From: an uncultured Lachnospiraceae bacterium
GTDB taxonomy: Bacteria; Bacillota; Clostridia; Lachnospirales; Lachnospiraceae
Reading direction: 5' to 3'
DNA length: 64,000 nt
NCBI GenBank assembly: GCA_902779575.1
Contig: CACZBW010000014.1
Location: 45,533 to 109,532 of the forward strand
Numbering within the stretch: the stretch's first letter is position 1; each line of letters begins with the position of its first letter. This document shows, piece by piece, positions 14,470 to 23,452 of this stretch. Below the pieces are notes generated by a model. It ran no database searches. It was not told the DNA's origin and saw only the letters and a list, made by a program, of their open reading frames with translations. Both the position numbers and the translations under genes were made by a program.

Positions 14470-15588
14470 TTAAAGAAGCGGTATTCCGACATTGTCATAT
14501 ACCATAACTTTCCCATCTTTCCGGGTGCATGCCTTGACTGTCCCGTCCTGCGATATGACAATCGCCACAGCCCCTTCCACATTGTCACAGAGACGGTATC
14601 CTGCCCTGTGGCGCATCCCGTTGTCTATATAATGCTTCGTAGTATCTTCTTTATTGTCAAGGGTGAGAAAATACATCTGCGGCAGTATCAGATTATCATT
14701 TGCGGCAACCACTTCGCTGCCGAACCCGATCAGGTCAAGGTTTTTATTTAGAATAACCGCCCCGTCCACCGCTGTAAACTTCGCGATAAGCTCCGTGTAT
14801 GTCGCAACTGCTTTCTGGAAAATCACACCTGTTTTTCCCTTCCGCCTGCCCGCTTTTCCGAAAGCAAAACGGATGGACATCCTGTACTTGATTACAAGAT
14901 AGGGTTTACAGGCCTCCTCGGAAGGCACGATATAGAGCTGTCCTCCATGCTGATAATTTACAGCCTTCCAGATGACACCGCAGAGGAGATCCAGCCGGTC
15001 TTCGTCAGAAATGTCGGAACCGCGCCGCAGTTCCTCCGCAACCGCCGTCGAGAAAAACGTATCAGAGCGGAAATACATGCTGACTCCGGATCTGTACCTG
15101 ACCAGGGTCGACTCCCCGAAACAGGCATCTATTTCGCCCGGCCCCCTCAGATACAGATTCAGTACCCCGGGCATGCGGTTTCCCGAGTCAGTCTCCATGG
15201 CAAGGATACTTTCCCAGGTCGTATAGGATGCTATGATACCTGTTACCCTGAACTCGTCACCGCCCGTATCCAGCATGAGATAGCTCATGGCCGGGCTGAG
15301 GGCCGGCGCGAGTTTGTGAAGTTCCTTCTCATGAAAAGGGATCGGCTCTTCAAAAAAAACTGTATGAGAATGGATATACACACTCAGAAGCTCCGAATCC
15401 GGATCGACAAAACAGACCCTGAAAGAAGGGTACCGGAGTTCCTCACGCATTGTGCTGACATTGAGAAGAACATGACATACCTTTTCGAGAACCTCTTTCG
15501 GCGGAAGGATCTGGTCTTCATCCAGCAGAATGCTTCTTCCCTCCGCTCTGTCATAGATTTTATCTACAAATGTTCTGATTTCGTCCAT
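14470..15588 (-). CDS. Diadenylate cyclase-like (DAC/DisA_N) protein with N-terminal sensor region
   Basis: About 372 residues. The C-terminal third carries both hallmark motifs of diadenylate cyclases: DGA (about residues 275-277, in AVDGAVILNKN) and RHR (about 326-328, in GMRHRAGYRL), followed by AVAIVISQDGTV. These residues bind and convert ATP to c-di-AMP in DisA, CdaA and CdaS. The first ~250 residues have no transmembrane segment and do not resemble DisA or CdaA. Database names such as 'DACNV sensor' come to mind but were not checked. I choose ATG 15588 (GGAG 8 nt upstream) over ATG 15624. c-di-AMP synthesis is inferred from motifs; a degenerate or different nucleotide cyclase cannot be excluded. 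Confidence 0.75.
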   Translation of the reverse strand: MDEIRTFVDKIYDRAEGRSILLDEDQILPPKEVLEKVCHVLLNVSTMREELRYPSFRVCFVDPDSELLSVYIHSHTVFFEEPIPFHEKELHKLAPALSPAMSYLMLDTGGDEFRVTGIIASYTTWESILAMETDSGNRMPGVLNLYLRGPGEIDACFGESTLVRYRSGVSMYFRSDTFFSTAVAEELRRGSDISDEDRLDLLCGVIWKAVNYQHGGQLYIVPSEEACKPYLVIKYRMSIRFAFGKAGRRKGKTGVIFQKAVATYTELIAKFTAVDGAVILNKNLDLIGFGSEVVAANDNLILPQMYFLTLDNKEDTTKHYIDNGMRHRAGYRLCDNVEGAVAIVISQDGTVKACTRKDGKVMVYDNVGIPLL

Positions 15589-15729
15589 ACATATTTCTCC
15601 ATGAAGCGACAATAGCTCTGTCATCTTCTCCTGACCAGGCGGATAAAGCAGCGCTGGTCCGCACGCGCATCTGTATCGCTGCTTCTCATTCTATCATACC
15701 ATGTCTGTCCAGTCATCTCTGCAGTCAAA

Positions 15730-15756
15730 CGGCCGTCCCCTGCCGGGACGACCGTC
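15730..15756 (-). terminator. Hairpin after the 15768 gene (weak terminator)
   Basis: CGGTCGTCCC pairs with GGGACGGCCG on the minus strand (10 bp, short loop) just after the stop codon. Only TTT follows, so termination may be weak. Confidence 0.5.
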
Positions 15757-15767
15757 TCACTGATCTC

Positions 15768-16430
15768 TTATTCCGTTTTTTCTTTTACAAACACACAGCC
15801 GTCTGCAGCCTCGAATGTCCCGAGTATGTTCTCTGCTTCGGCAGACAAGGCACTGTAGCTGTCCTTGCTTTCCCGGGGATACTGTACATCTGTAGGGAAG
15901 ACCGCGACCACATGGTGCAGAGTGCCTTCCTGATCCGTAAGATCCCCCAGAAGTTCATAATCGGCAATGTCCTTATACTTCTCATCTTCCGTCAGGAAAA
16001 TACTGAAAAGATGTCCATAGCCTTCACTTTCATAGATCTCTTTACTGAACAGATCCATCCACAGGCCGTTAATCGTCCGTTTGGATATAACTGTAAACGC
16101 CCCTCTCCAGCTCTCCGGAACCGTAATACTGTAATAAGCGGTAACAATCTTTGTGTCATCCACAATATCATGAGGGAAGGACTTGTCTTCCTCTTTCTCT
16201 GTCCCGGTTTCCGCGGGAAGCGCTTCCGGCTCCGCAGGCTGTGCTTCCAGTTCCAGAAGCCGTGCCTCCAGCCTCGCAATCCGCGCTTCCAGTTCCGAAA
16301 GCCGTGATTCCATCTCCGTAATCGGATCTTCCAGATCTGCAGGCTTATTAAGGGTGTCCGCCATAAGCACTGATCCGGAAAAAAGGGTTATAACAGATGC
16401 CGTTATCAGTGCCAGAATGCTCTTTTTCAT
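15768..16430 (-). CDS. Secreted coiled-coil protein of unknown function
   Basis: 220 residues. The N-terminus MKKSILALITASVITLFSG is a signal peptide with likely cleavage near residue 24. Residues ~37-66 form a heptad-rich Leu/Glu/Arg segment (repeats of the type LEARLLELE) predicted to be coiled coil, then a Pro/Glu linker. The globular part (about 90-215) begins YYSITVPESWRGAFTV. Parts of it (LFSI...PTDV...RES) match the neighbouring gene at 16494-17429, so the two look like diverged paralogs. I recognise no enzyme motif. Possibly a cell-surface or lipid-associated factor, but that is a guess. Confidence 0.7.
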   Translation of the reverse strand: MKKSILALITASVITLFSGSVLMADTLNKPADLEDPITEMESRLSELEARIARLEARLLELEAQPAEPEALPAETGTEKEEDKSFPHDIVDDTKIVTAYYSITVPESWRGAFTVISKRTINGLWMDLFSKEIYESEGYGHLFSIFLTEDEKYKDIADYELLGDLTDQEGTLHHVVAVFPTDVQYPRESKDSYSALSAEAENILGTFEAADGCVFVKEKTE

Positions 16431-16493
16431 CTTCTGATCCTCCCTGCAGGTTTATGGTAACAGTCAGCCGCCGCACCGGACAGGCGTTAAGAC

Positions 16494-17429
16494 TCAGTCA
16501 TCAAAATCATCATCGTCGTCGTCATAATCGCCGTGCAGCAGCTCAGCGATCCATTCCTTCATGATTCCGGTTGAACTCTCATCTGCGTCATCAAAATGGG
16601 CTCTGTAAAGCGTTTCCATCGTTTCGCCGTCCTCCATGGTCCTCACTTCACGGATGTAGTTCTCCATCCCCTGTCCCAGGAAGAAATCAAATCTGACTCC
16701 GTTATCGTCAAAAGCCATGACAATGTATTCTCCGTCCGGCTGTTCCTGTTCTGAAAGGTCTGTTACCGGCTCATACCAGACATCCTCTGTAAGCTCTTCC
16801 AGAAAATCATTCCCGTCACATACAGCCGGCTGCGTTCCCAGCAGCTCCAGAGAACGGATCTCGTATTTTCTTCCTTCAAATGCCGCCTGCGCCAGATAAA
16901 TGTCAAGCATTGTATTGCTGTACTGTTCCGCATCCAGCTGCGGGTTGTTCGCCAGCGTATCTCTGACAACGTCCCTGCCCGCCCACTCATTCAGTTCGGT
17001 CCAGGAACCCAGCTTTGACTCGATATCGTCATATGACTCGCGGACCAGGCGCACATCTGTCGGATGGTTGTACAGGTAATAGACATCATCATCCTCTGCG
17101 AATACCTCGCTTCCGGACATATCGCCGCAGCGCAGACGCTTCAGCTCATTCTCCGGGATCCGTGAGATACTGAAAAGCCATCCGGCGCCTTCCCTGTCCT
17201 CTCCGTTTGCCTTCGCCGCTTCGATGGAAGCAGTCTCCGAAACACGGATCAGCTCATCCGGCTGAAGCCCTTCCGTCTGTACCGTCACCAGATCTTTATA
17301 TTCGGCCGGGATCTCGAATACCAGCCCGCCTGCCTGGATCTTCTCATTCTCCGCTGCCGCCGCTCCAAAGGTAAGTGCTGCTGTCACAGCTGCTGCCGCT
17401 GCCATCGTCATGAACGCTCTCTTCAACAT
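16494..17429 (-). CDS. Secreted protein with acidic C-terminal tail, unknown function
   Basis: 311 residues. MLKRAFMTMAAAAAVTAALTFG is a signal peptide, with likely cleavage after AAA near residue 26. The mature part starts with VFEIPAEYKDLVTVQ, which parallels the YYSITVPESW start in the adjacent gene, and shares LFSIS, PTDV and RES positions with it. The protein ends in a run of aspartates (HGDYDDDDDDFDD), a plausible divalent-cation-binding tail. It lies about 63 bp upstream of the 15768 gene in the same direction, so the two are probably co-transcribed. No catalytic motif is visible. Confidence 0.7.
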   Translation of the reverse strand: MLKRAFMTMAAAAAVTAALTFGAAAAENEKIQAGGLVFEIPAEYKDLVTVQTEGLQPDELIRVSETASIEAAKANGEDREGAGWLFSISRIPENELKRLRCGDMSGSEVFAEDDDVYYLYNHPTDVRLVRESYDDIESKLGSWTELNEWAGRDVVRDTLANNPQLDAEQYSNTMLDIYLAQAAFEGRKYEIRSLELLGTQPAVCDGNDFLEELTEDVWYEPVTDLSEQEQPDGEYIVMAFDDNGVRFDFFLGQGMENYIREVRTMEDGETMETLYRAHFDDADESSTGIMKEWIAELLHGDYDDDDDDFDD

Positions 17430-17564
17430 AATGGTATCCTCCTCTTATATAATCCGAACCGCGGATCGTATTTATCACTTTTCAGGGCTGCTGTCCTGAA
17501 CCGGAATTCTCCGCCATGTCTTAATATACGGATTATACAATGGGGATCCATTTCAGAAGCGTCT

Positions 17565-17650
17565 ATCTTTCCGTTCTTTTTCTTTCTTTTTTCTTATCCT
17601 TTTTCTTCCCCTTTCCTTTTTTTGCTGCTCTTTCTTCTCCCGACAAAACA
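17565..17650. other. Polypurine/polypyrimidine tract in intergenic region
   Basis: A stretch of about 80 bp is nearly all pyrimidine on the plus strand (purine on the minus strand), just downstream of the glycerophosphodiesterase gene. A weak hairpin (ACAGG/CCTGT followed by TTTG on minus) precedes it. No gene is seen in it. Confidence 0.5.
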
Positions 17651-17663
17651 GGGCCGGTTCCTG

Positions 17664-19538
17664 TCACGGCATAAGAGTGAGTCTGTCATGCATAAGCTGC
17701 ACATCCGAACGCGACTGAAGTTCTTCCTGAATTCTGACTGCCATGGGAATCTCGTCCGTTATGATGCAGTCCGCTTCAGAATCCAGAAAACGTCTCAGCT
17801 CTTCCTCCTTATTGACCGTCCAGACGCCCGCCTTTTTTCCCGCGGCATGAATTGCCTGAATCTGTGCGTATGTGGACATCTCCTCTTCCATAATAATCAT
17901 ATCGCAATTCAGTTTCGATACATCTCCGAGTCCCGCAAAAATCAGAACTCCTGTTTCGAATTCGGGATAAGTCTTTTTTATATAATCCAGAACCTTATAG
18001 TTCAGGGAAATCAGTACAGTCTCATCCGTCATGTTTCTTTCGCGGATCGCTGCCACGGCGTCATCCGCCATCCTTCTGTCCGCGCTGGCCCCCTTGAGCT
18101 CAACAAAAGGAGTAATCCGTCCTTTGCACCTGTCCAGAAGCTCCTCCATCGTCGGAACTTCCAGAAGCGCCCCGCTTCCCGTTGTATCACGGATACGAAG
18201 TTCCTTCACTTCGGCAAGAGTCAGGGCGCCGGGCGTCTTATTCACGCCGGTCAGGCGCCTGAACGTGTTGTCATGATTAATGATATACGCCCCGTCTTTT
18301 GTACGCTGGATGTCTGTCTCCACCCCGTAGATTCCCTTCTTCACGGATTCGTCGACACCTTCCAGCGAATTTTCCGACGCCATGATCCCTCCTGTACGGT
18401 GGGCGACAATCTTCGGCATGCGGTCTCTCTGAAAGATCGGAATCTGATCAAAAAACATGCCGAGCACAACGGCGCCGGCCGCGATCAGAACCGGCAGTCC
18501 GATGAAAGCGGCAGTCCGGAAGCGGAATCTTCTTTTTGATCCGGGGGGAGCCTGCTGAACCTGCCTGCCTGTATAGGTAAAGTAAAGCTTTGTCAGCCGC
18601 ATGATGATATTGCTTGACACAAGAAAGGTGACGCCTGCGTTCAGGTAACCGCCCAGAACGATGGAAAGAGCGCCCGCAATCCGGTATCCCAGAACAGACT
18701 CTTCCAGCTCCGTCAGTTCATGGATGCTGTTTTCAAAAAGGTCAATCACACAGCCGGAGGGAAGATCCTTCCCTTTATACTCCACGAAAAACTGCGGCAG
18801 GATTTTTATCAGCAGATAGGCTGCAGAAAGGATCAGAGCCGAGTATCCGATAATAACCGCGAATCGTTTTAAGAAATCTTTCCAGTGCTCTTTCATAAGT
18901 GAAAAGGAGCGTTTCTGCGCCTCGCCCGCGCTCATGTCATCGAGCAGCATGGCATGAAGCATAAAAACCCAGCGAAAAGAGAGATAGATCAAAGCCGCAA
19001 TCCCCGTTCCATACAGGACAGCAAGCAGCGGTTTCGAGTAGATAACGCCGGTAATGAAATCCGGGATATAGAAAGACTCTGTCATGCTGATTGTAAAACC
19101 GATGCCGCACAGGGGAACTGCCAGGGTGATATAAATCGCGGCCAGCAGGCCTCTCGGAGAAAGGAACCGCCTCACAGACCTGATTCCTTTCCTCATCTCC
19201 CGGAAGACATGGATATCTTCGCCTGTCAGGATATCGCAGCTTAAATAGATCTGCCCGAAGATCTCAAATACGATATAGCTCATGACCAGCAGCAGTCCCA
19301 GAAGCAGAATCAGCGGCGCTCTCCAGTTCATAAGATCACGCAGATTCGCAGTAGTAATCGCCGTTCCGGATGAATCTACAATAAGCCGCAGCATATTGGT
19401 AAAAAAAACCACCGGAATCAGCAGAAGTGTCAGAGTGACGGCACGATATGCCCATATATCAACAACAGTCCCGAAAATGCTCCGCCGCCTCTCTTTCCGC
19501 CTGCTTTTCCTGTTCTGATCCTGCTGTTCAGCCTTCAT
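17664..19538 (-). CDS. Membrane-anchored glycerophosphodiester phosphodiesterase
   Basis: 624 residues. The first ~365 residues are a multi-pass membrane domain with about seven or eight hydrophobic segments, of the type fused to GDPD in Firmicutes. The C-terminal GDPD domain starts at about 376 with IVAHRTGG (His380), E407 and D409 (VETDIQ) and His422 (NHDNTF), the metal-binding and acid/base set. It probably hydrolyses glycerophosphodiesters or lipoteichoic-acid-type polymers outside the membrane. ATG 19538 follows AAAGGAG. The gene has its own promoter and lies downstream of the terminator after kdpE. Confidence 0.9.
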   Translation of the reverse strand: MKAEQQDQNRKSRRKERRRSIFGTVVDIWAYRAVTLTLLLIPVVFFTNMLRLIVDSSGTAITTANLRDLMNWRAPLILLLGLLLVMSYIVFEIFGQIYLSCDILTGEDIHVFREMRKGIRSVRRFLSPRGLLAAIYITLAVPLCGIGFTISMTESFYIPDFITGVIYSKPLLAVLYGTGIAALIYLSFRWVFMLHAMLLDDMSAGEAQKRSFSLMKEHWKDFLKRFAVIIGYSALILSAAYLLIKILPQFFVEYKGKDLPSGCVIDLFENSIHELTELEESVLGYRIAGALSIVLGGYLNAGVTFLVSSNIIMRLTKLYFTYTGRQVQQAPPGSKRRFRFRTAAFIGLPVLIAAGAVVLGMFFDQIPIFQRDRMPKIVAHRTGGIMASENSLEGVDESVKKGIYGVETDIQRTKDGAYIINHDNTFRRLTGVNKTPGALTLAEVKELRIRDTTGSGALLEVPTMEELLDRCKGRITPFVELKGASADRRMADDAVAAIRERNMTDETVLISLNYKVLDYIKKTYPEFETGVLIFAGLGDVSKLNCDMIIMEEEMSTYAQIQAIHAAGKKAGVWTVNKEEELRRFLDSEADCIITDEIPMAVRIQEELQSRSDVQLMHDRLTLMP

Positions 19539-19576
19539 TGCGCGCTCCTTTATTCTGCCGGACGATAAGCATATTT

Positions 19577-19605
19577 ATCATATCATTGCCTTTTCTGTAT
19601 TACAA
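19577..19605 (-). promoter_or_regulatory. Promoter of the glycerophosphodiesterase gene
   Basis: TTGTAA at 19605-19600 and TATGAT at 19582-19577 are 17 nt apart, about 40 bp upstream of the ATG. Confidence 0.55.
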
Positions 19606-19695
19606 TCGCAGAGTATATTATCCCATTTTTATCTGCTTTGCCGCTGTTCACGGTCCCCGCAAAGCAGGCCGCGGAAGCGGCAGTTGCTGCAGCAT

Positions 19696-19738
19696 AAAAA
19701 GTGCTCCCGCCTTGTGCATATCACACATAAGCGGGAGC
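19696..19738 (-). terminator. Terminator of the ktr-kdp operon
   Basis: GCTCCCGC pairs with GCGGGAGC around a 20-nt loop, and the minus strand continues ACTTTTTAT. It ends the operon 25 bp after the kdpE stop codon. Confidence 0.8.
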
Positions 19739-19762
19739 CTGCTTTCCATAATCGTATCTGAA

Positions 19763-20467
19763 TCAATTCTCTATCTTAACCATCCGGTACCCGATTCCGA
19801 CATGCGTCTGAATCATCGGCTCGCTGTCTTTACTGCTGCTCAGTTTCCTGCGCAGGGATGTCATCACTACGCGCAGGGTAGCCAGATTGTTTTCCCAGCT
19901 GCTTCCCCAGATATTCCGGGTAATATAGTTGTAGGTCAGCACCTTCCCCGTATTCTGGGCCAGCAGGCACAAAAGCCGGTACTCTGTCTGTGTCAGGTGC
20001 AGTTCTGTCCCGTTCAGGAATACCGTATTCGCGGAATAATCAATTTTCAGACCCGCATTGGAATAAAGCGGGGACTCCGCTCCTTCCATCTTCTGAAGAT
20101 GGGCCAGCCTCCTGAATGTGACGCGCACGCGCGCCAGAAGCTCCTCCACGGAGAAGGGTTTTGTGATATAGTCATCCGCTCCCAGATCCAGCGCATCGAT
20201 CTTGTCACGGTCATCGCTCCGCGCGCTGATGACAAGAATCGGCATGGAAGACCACGACCGGATCTGGCGGATCACCTCCATGCCGTCCATATCCGGCAGA
20301 CCAAGGTCCAGGAGGACGATGGACGGAAGGTGAGAGGAAGCCATCATCACTGCCTCCGACCCGCCCGCCGCTTCAAGACAGGTATATCCATGCATCCGAA
20401 GTGTGGTCGTGATCAGATTGCGGACTGGTTTATCATCTTCTACCACTAATATCTTCGACGTCTCCAT
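19763..20467 (-). CDS. kdpE: KdpE-like response regulator (OmpR/PhoB family)
   Basis: 234 residues. The receiver domain has acidic residues at ILVVEDD (about 10-11), phosphoacceptor Asp in VLLDLGLPDMDG (about residue 54) and Lys in DYITKPF (about 104). The C-terminal winged helix includes LTQTEYRLLCLLAQNTGKV and ATLRVVMTSLRRKL, typical of KdpE. The gene overlaps the end of kdpD by 35 bp, so the pair is translationally coupled. It probably controls a potassium or osmotic regulon; no kdpFABC genes are present in this window. Confidence 0.9.
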   Translation of the reverse strand: METSKILVVEDDKPVRNLITTTLRMHGYTCLEAAGGSEAVMMASSHLPSIVLLDLGLPDMDGMEVIRQIRSWSSMPILVISARSDDRDKIDALDLGADDYITKPFSVEELLARVRVTFRRLAHLQKMEGAESPLYSNAGLKIDYSANTVFLNGTELHLTQTEYRLLCLLAQNTGKVLTYNYITRNIWGSSWENNLATLRVVMTSLRRKLSSSKDSEPMIQTHVGIGYRMVKIEN

Positions 20468-22445
20468 TCAGTATGATCTCCTTCTCCGGCAGAGTAAACC
20501 AGATTCTGAGCCCGTGAGGAATCAGGTTCTCAGCGCAGATCTTTCCTCCATGCGCCTCAACAATCGACCTGCATACAGCCAGCCCGAGCCCAAGTCCTCT
20601 TCTGCTGTCAGGGGCCTTTTTCTGTCCCGTGTAGAACAATGTGAACAGATTCGGAAGTTCCTCTTCGCTCACGCCGTCCCCATTGTCGCTGACGCTCACC
20701 GCGATTTCTTTACCCGGCGCGGATATCTCTTCGGTCTCGACTTTTATGACAGAGGCATCCGGCGTATACTTCAGCGCATTGTTCACCAGATTAATAATTA
20801 CCTGGCTGATCAGGGATGCATCCATTTCCGCGTACAGATCGTCCCTGCTTCTGACAAAAAGAACAGACCTGTTCCCGCTGCTGTGATCCGTGTGCTTAAG
20901 AGCCTCATCGATGACGTCATCGATCAGCTCCATATTCAGATCAAGCTTCAGCTCCGCGTTTTCAAGTCTCGTAACGGACAGCAGGTTCTGCACCACACTG
21001 ATCAGCCAGTAGGAATCATTCCGGATATCCAGGTAAATCTCCCTTTTTGTCGCTTCATCCAGATTCCCCTGATCGGCCAGCAGGTTGTCCGCGTTCCCGT
21101 AAATGGACGTGAGCGGAGTGCGCAGATCATGGGAGATCGATCGAAGCAGCGTTGTCCGGAGCTGTTCATTCTTCACGGAGACCGCAACTTCTTCCCGGGC
21201 ACGTTCATTATACTCGTTTTCCAGAGCGAGCGCACACTCTCCGACAATCGAATCGCAGATACTGCGCACGAAAGAACTGAGGGCTTTCTCTCCTCTGCCG
21301 ATTGCAAAGACGCCGTAGGAATGCGCATAGATCTGTACCGGAAGGAACAGATATTCCGCTCTGGAAAAGACCTCTGTCCAGGCACCGGCACTCTTTCCCT
21401 CCCGCAGAGTCCAGGAAGCAATCTCTCTTTCTTCCTCCCCGGGCGAAGCGGAAAGCGTCCCCTGCACCGCAGGATCCCTGTCCTCTCCCCTGTCCGGCTC
21501 CAGTACCTTCACTTTATCCGGAACGCCGTCAGCTACGGAATAGATCAGGATCTTTCTTCCCGTGAGCTTCAGCAGCTGTCCGGCAGTCACCTCCATGATC
21601 CTTCCCCTGCTGTCTTCCTGCGCAAGGATCCGGCTGGTATCCAGCAGAATCTGCGTCCGGAATGCTTTCTTGGAAGACTGCTGGGCATATTCCTTCAGCC
21701 TTGAAGCAAGCGTACCCGTGATAAAAGCGGCAATAAACATGACCACGAACGTGATCATGTAGCCGGGATCATATACCTGAAAATAAAACAGCGGCTCTGT
21801 AAACAGATAATTGAAGGTAACAACACTGGCGGCGGCGCTCACAATCCCTGCCGCAGGACTGCTGGTCATAACAGCTGTCAGAGTAACGCACAGAATATAC
21901 AGCGTGACGATATTTGCCTCCTGCAATCCTGCTTTCTGAAAGAGGATGCCCAGTACAGTCGCAGCCCCAAGCAGAAGAACCGCTGTCACGATATCTTTCA
22001 GGACATGATTCTCCTGCTGCTGGCTGATCTTTACCGTTCTCTGGGGCCTGGCAGAGACATCCGGAATAATCATCAGGGTCTTGTCCGGAAGGAGGGAGGA
22101 AAGCCTGTCGCTCAGAGGGGTCTGAAACAGTGTTTTCCATACAGGCAGAACACTCTGTCCCAGAATGATCGTGTCAACTTCATTGACATGAGCGTATTCC
22201 GCAATTCTGGCAGGAACGTCCTCGCCGAAAACGGTCTCCACTCTTGCCCCCAGCCTTGCCGCCAGCGCCATATTCGCGTCAAGTCTCCGGCTGTTCTCTT
22301 CAGAGATGGCCGCGTGGGTCGGCGTTTCAACATAGAGGGCAACCAGCGGAGCCTCCTCAGCGCTCGCAAACTCAGCCGCGGTTCTCAGGATTCTGGGACC
22401 CGAAGGAGCAGGCGAAACACAGACAACGACTTTATGAGTTTTCAT
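20433..22445 (-). CDS. kdpD: KdpD-like sensor histidine kinase lacking the N-terminal KdpD ATPase domain
   Basis: 670 residues, much shorter than classic KdpD (about 900). It opens directly with a universal-stress-protein domain (about 1-130). A four-helix membrane region of DUF4118 type follows (about 151-246), then a GAF-like region (about 262-410), HisKA with phosphoacceptor His439 (SISHDLRTPLTSIYG), and HATPase (NLVNNALKY, SDNGDGV, RGLGLGLAVCRSIVEAHGG). The usual Walker-containing N-terminal domain is absent. In Staphylococcus the Usp domain of KdpD binds c-di-AMP; whether this one does is inference. The start overlaps the preceding small ORF by 14 bp. Confidence 0.9.
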   Translation of the reverse strand: MKTHKVVVCVSPAPSGPRILRTAAEFASAEEAPLVALYVETPTHAAISEENSRRLDANMALAARLGARVETVFGEDVPARIAEYAHVNEVDTIILGQSVLPVWKTLFQTPLSDRLSSLLPDKTLMIIPDVSARPQRTVKISQQQENHVLKDIVTAVLLLGAATVLGILFQKAGLQEANIVTLYILCVTLTAVMTSSPAAGIVSAAASVVTFNYLFTEPLFYFQVYDPGYMITFVVMFIAAFITGTLASRLKEYAQQSSKKAFRTQILLDTSRILAQEDSRGRIMEVTAGQLLKLTGRKILIYSVADGVPDKVKVLEPDRGEDRDPAVQGTLSASPGEEEREIASWTLREGKSAGAWTEVFSRAEYLFLPVQIYAHSYGVFAIGRGEKALSSFVRSICDSIVGECALALENEYNERAREEVAVSVKNEQLRTTLLRSISHDLRTPLTSIYGNADNLLADQGNLDEATKREIYLDIRNDSYWLISVVQNLLSVTRLENAELKLDLNMELIDDVIDEALKHTDHSSGNRSVLFVRSRDDLYAEMDASLISQVIINLVNNALKYTPDASVIKVETEEISAPGKEIAVSVSDNGDGVSEEELPNLFTLFYTGQKKAPDSRRGLGLGLAVCRSIVEAHGGKICAENLIPHGLRIWFTLPEKEIILNGDVEDISGRR

Positions 22446-22758
22446 AACGGCGAATCCTTATCTGCGTCGGGCGCGCGGTACCTATTTCTATGTTGGAGAC
22501 TTCTTCGTCCTGCATGGTTCTGCGCGCCAGACGGAGTTTGTCAACCATCTGGCTGATGGTCAGCCTCTTCAGCTTCATGTCATTTATCTGTTCTGCCGGA
22601 CTGGTTTCCGTAATCTCTTCTGAACAGTTTTCTTTCAGCTGAGCTGTTTCCTCAGTCATTATAATATGCGTGATGAAAGAATCCACCATCTTTACAAAAA
22701 ACTTCATAATCAGTGCACACAGGATAAATCCCGGGATCATCAGCCATTCCATTTTCAT
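22432..22758 (-). CDS. Small single-pass membrane protein in the ktr-kdp operon
   Basis: 108 residues from ATG 22758, which follows GGAGGTGATCTT; an open frame begins slightly upstream at 22782 but inside ktrA. Residues ~5-27 are hydrophobic (WLMIPGFILCALIMKFFVKMV), followed by a charged cytoplasmic tail with a predicted helix (MKLKRLTISQMVDKLRLARR). It starts 4 bp after the ktrA stop and overlaps the kdpD start, so it is locked into the operon. I recognise no family. Position suggests an accessory factor for the potassium channel or for the KdpD sensor. Confidence 0.75.
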   Translation of the reverse strand: MKMEWLMIPGFILCALIMKFFVKMVDSFITHIIMTEETAQLKENCSEEITETSPAEQINDMKLKRLTISQMVDKLRLARRTMQDEEVSNIEIGTARPTQIRIRRYENS

Positions 22759-22762
22759 AAGA

Positions 22763-23434
22763 TCACCTCCGCTCCCTCTCATTTACTTTCTGCCCCAGGC
22801 ACTTCCGGATATCCTCCTGGCTGCCCAGCGCAATCACGATCTGATTATGCTCAAATACATATTCCGTCCCCACCGCAATCACCATACTGGTTCCGCTCCG
22901 CACCGCAAGGATGTTCAGCCTGTAGCGGCTTCGGACATTCAGCTCACCGATCGATTTCCCGATCCAGCTTCTCGGGACAAGAAACTCATAAATCCCATAA
23001 CCGTCCGCCAGCTCCAGGTAATCAAACAGATCGTCGGAGCTTACATGAAGAGACAGCCAGTTCGCCATCTGCTTCTCCGGGTAGACCACCTCATCCGCAC
23101 CGTTCCGAAGGAGGAATTTCTCCTGCGTGTCGCGGGCCGCACGCGAGATTACCCGCTTTGCTCCCAGTTCTTTCAGCAGGGAAGTTACCTCCAGCGATGC
23201 AAGGAAATTATCTCCGATCGCTACGATGCAGACATCAAAATTCCGGACCCCCAGGCTTTTCAGAAACTCTGCGTTGGCTGCATCCCCTACCAGGATTTTC
23301 GCCGCATAGGGAGCGACTGTCTCCGCCCGTTCCTCCACTATGTCGACAGCCATCACCTCTACGTCCATTCCCGACAGTCTTCTCGTTACCCTTCTGCCGA
23401 ACCTGCCGATTCCGATCACTAAGATTGATTTCAT
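22763..23434 (-). CDS. ktrA: Potassium uptake protein, KtrA/TrkA regulatory subunit
   Basis: 223 residues. The N-terminal RCK_N nucleotide-binding domain has the Rossmann motif VIGIGRFGRRV, acidic VDI at the end of strand 2, and VGDAANAEFL. The C-terminal RCK_C domain (about 140-223) includes SWIGKSIGELNVRSRYRLNILAV. It forms the cytoplasmic gating ring for KtrB. RCK_C domains of KtrA are known c-di-AMP receptors in Staphylococcus aureus; that property is not visible directly here. It lies 18 bp after ktrB. Confidence 0.95.
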   Translation of the reverse strand: MKSILVIGIGRFGRRVTRRLSGMDVEVMAVDIVEERAETVAPYAAKILVGDAANAEFLKSLGVRNFDVCIVAIGDNFLASLEVTSLLKELGAKRVISRAARDTQEKFLLRNGADEVVYPEKQMANWLSLHVSSDDLFDYLELADGYGIYEFLVPRSWIGKSIGELNVRSRYRLNILAVRSGTSMVIAVGTEYVFEHNQIVIALGSQEDIRKCLGQKVNERERR

Positions 23435-23452
23435 GGTTGTTTCTCCTCCTGC

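Noticed and set aside
17622-18539. 305-codon plus-strand open frame opposite the glycerophosphodiesterase
   Set aside because: No ribosome site or recognisable protein; the minus-strand gene is certain.
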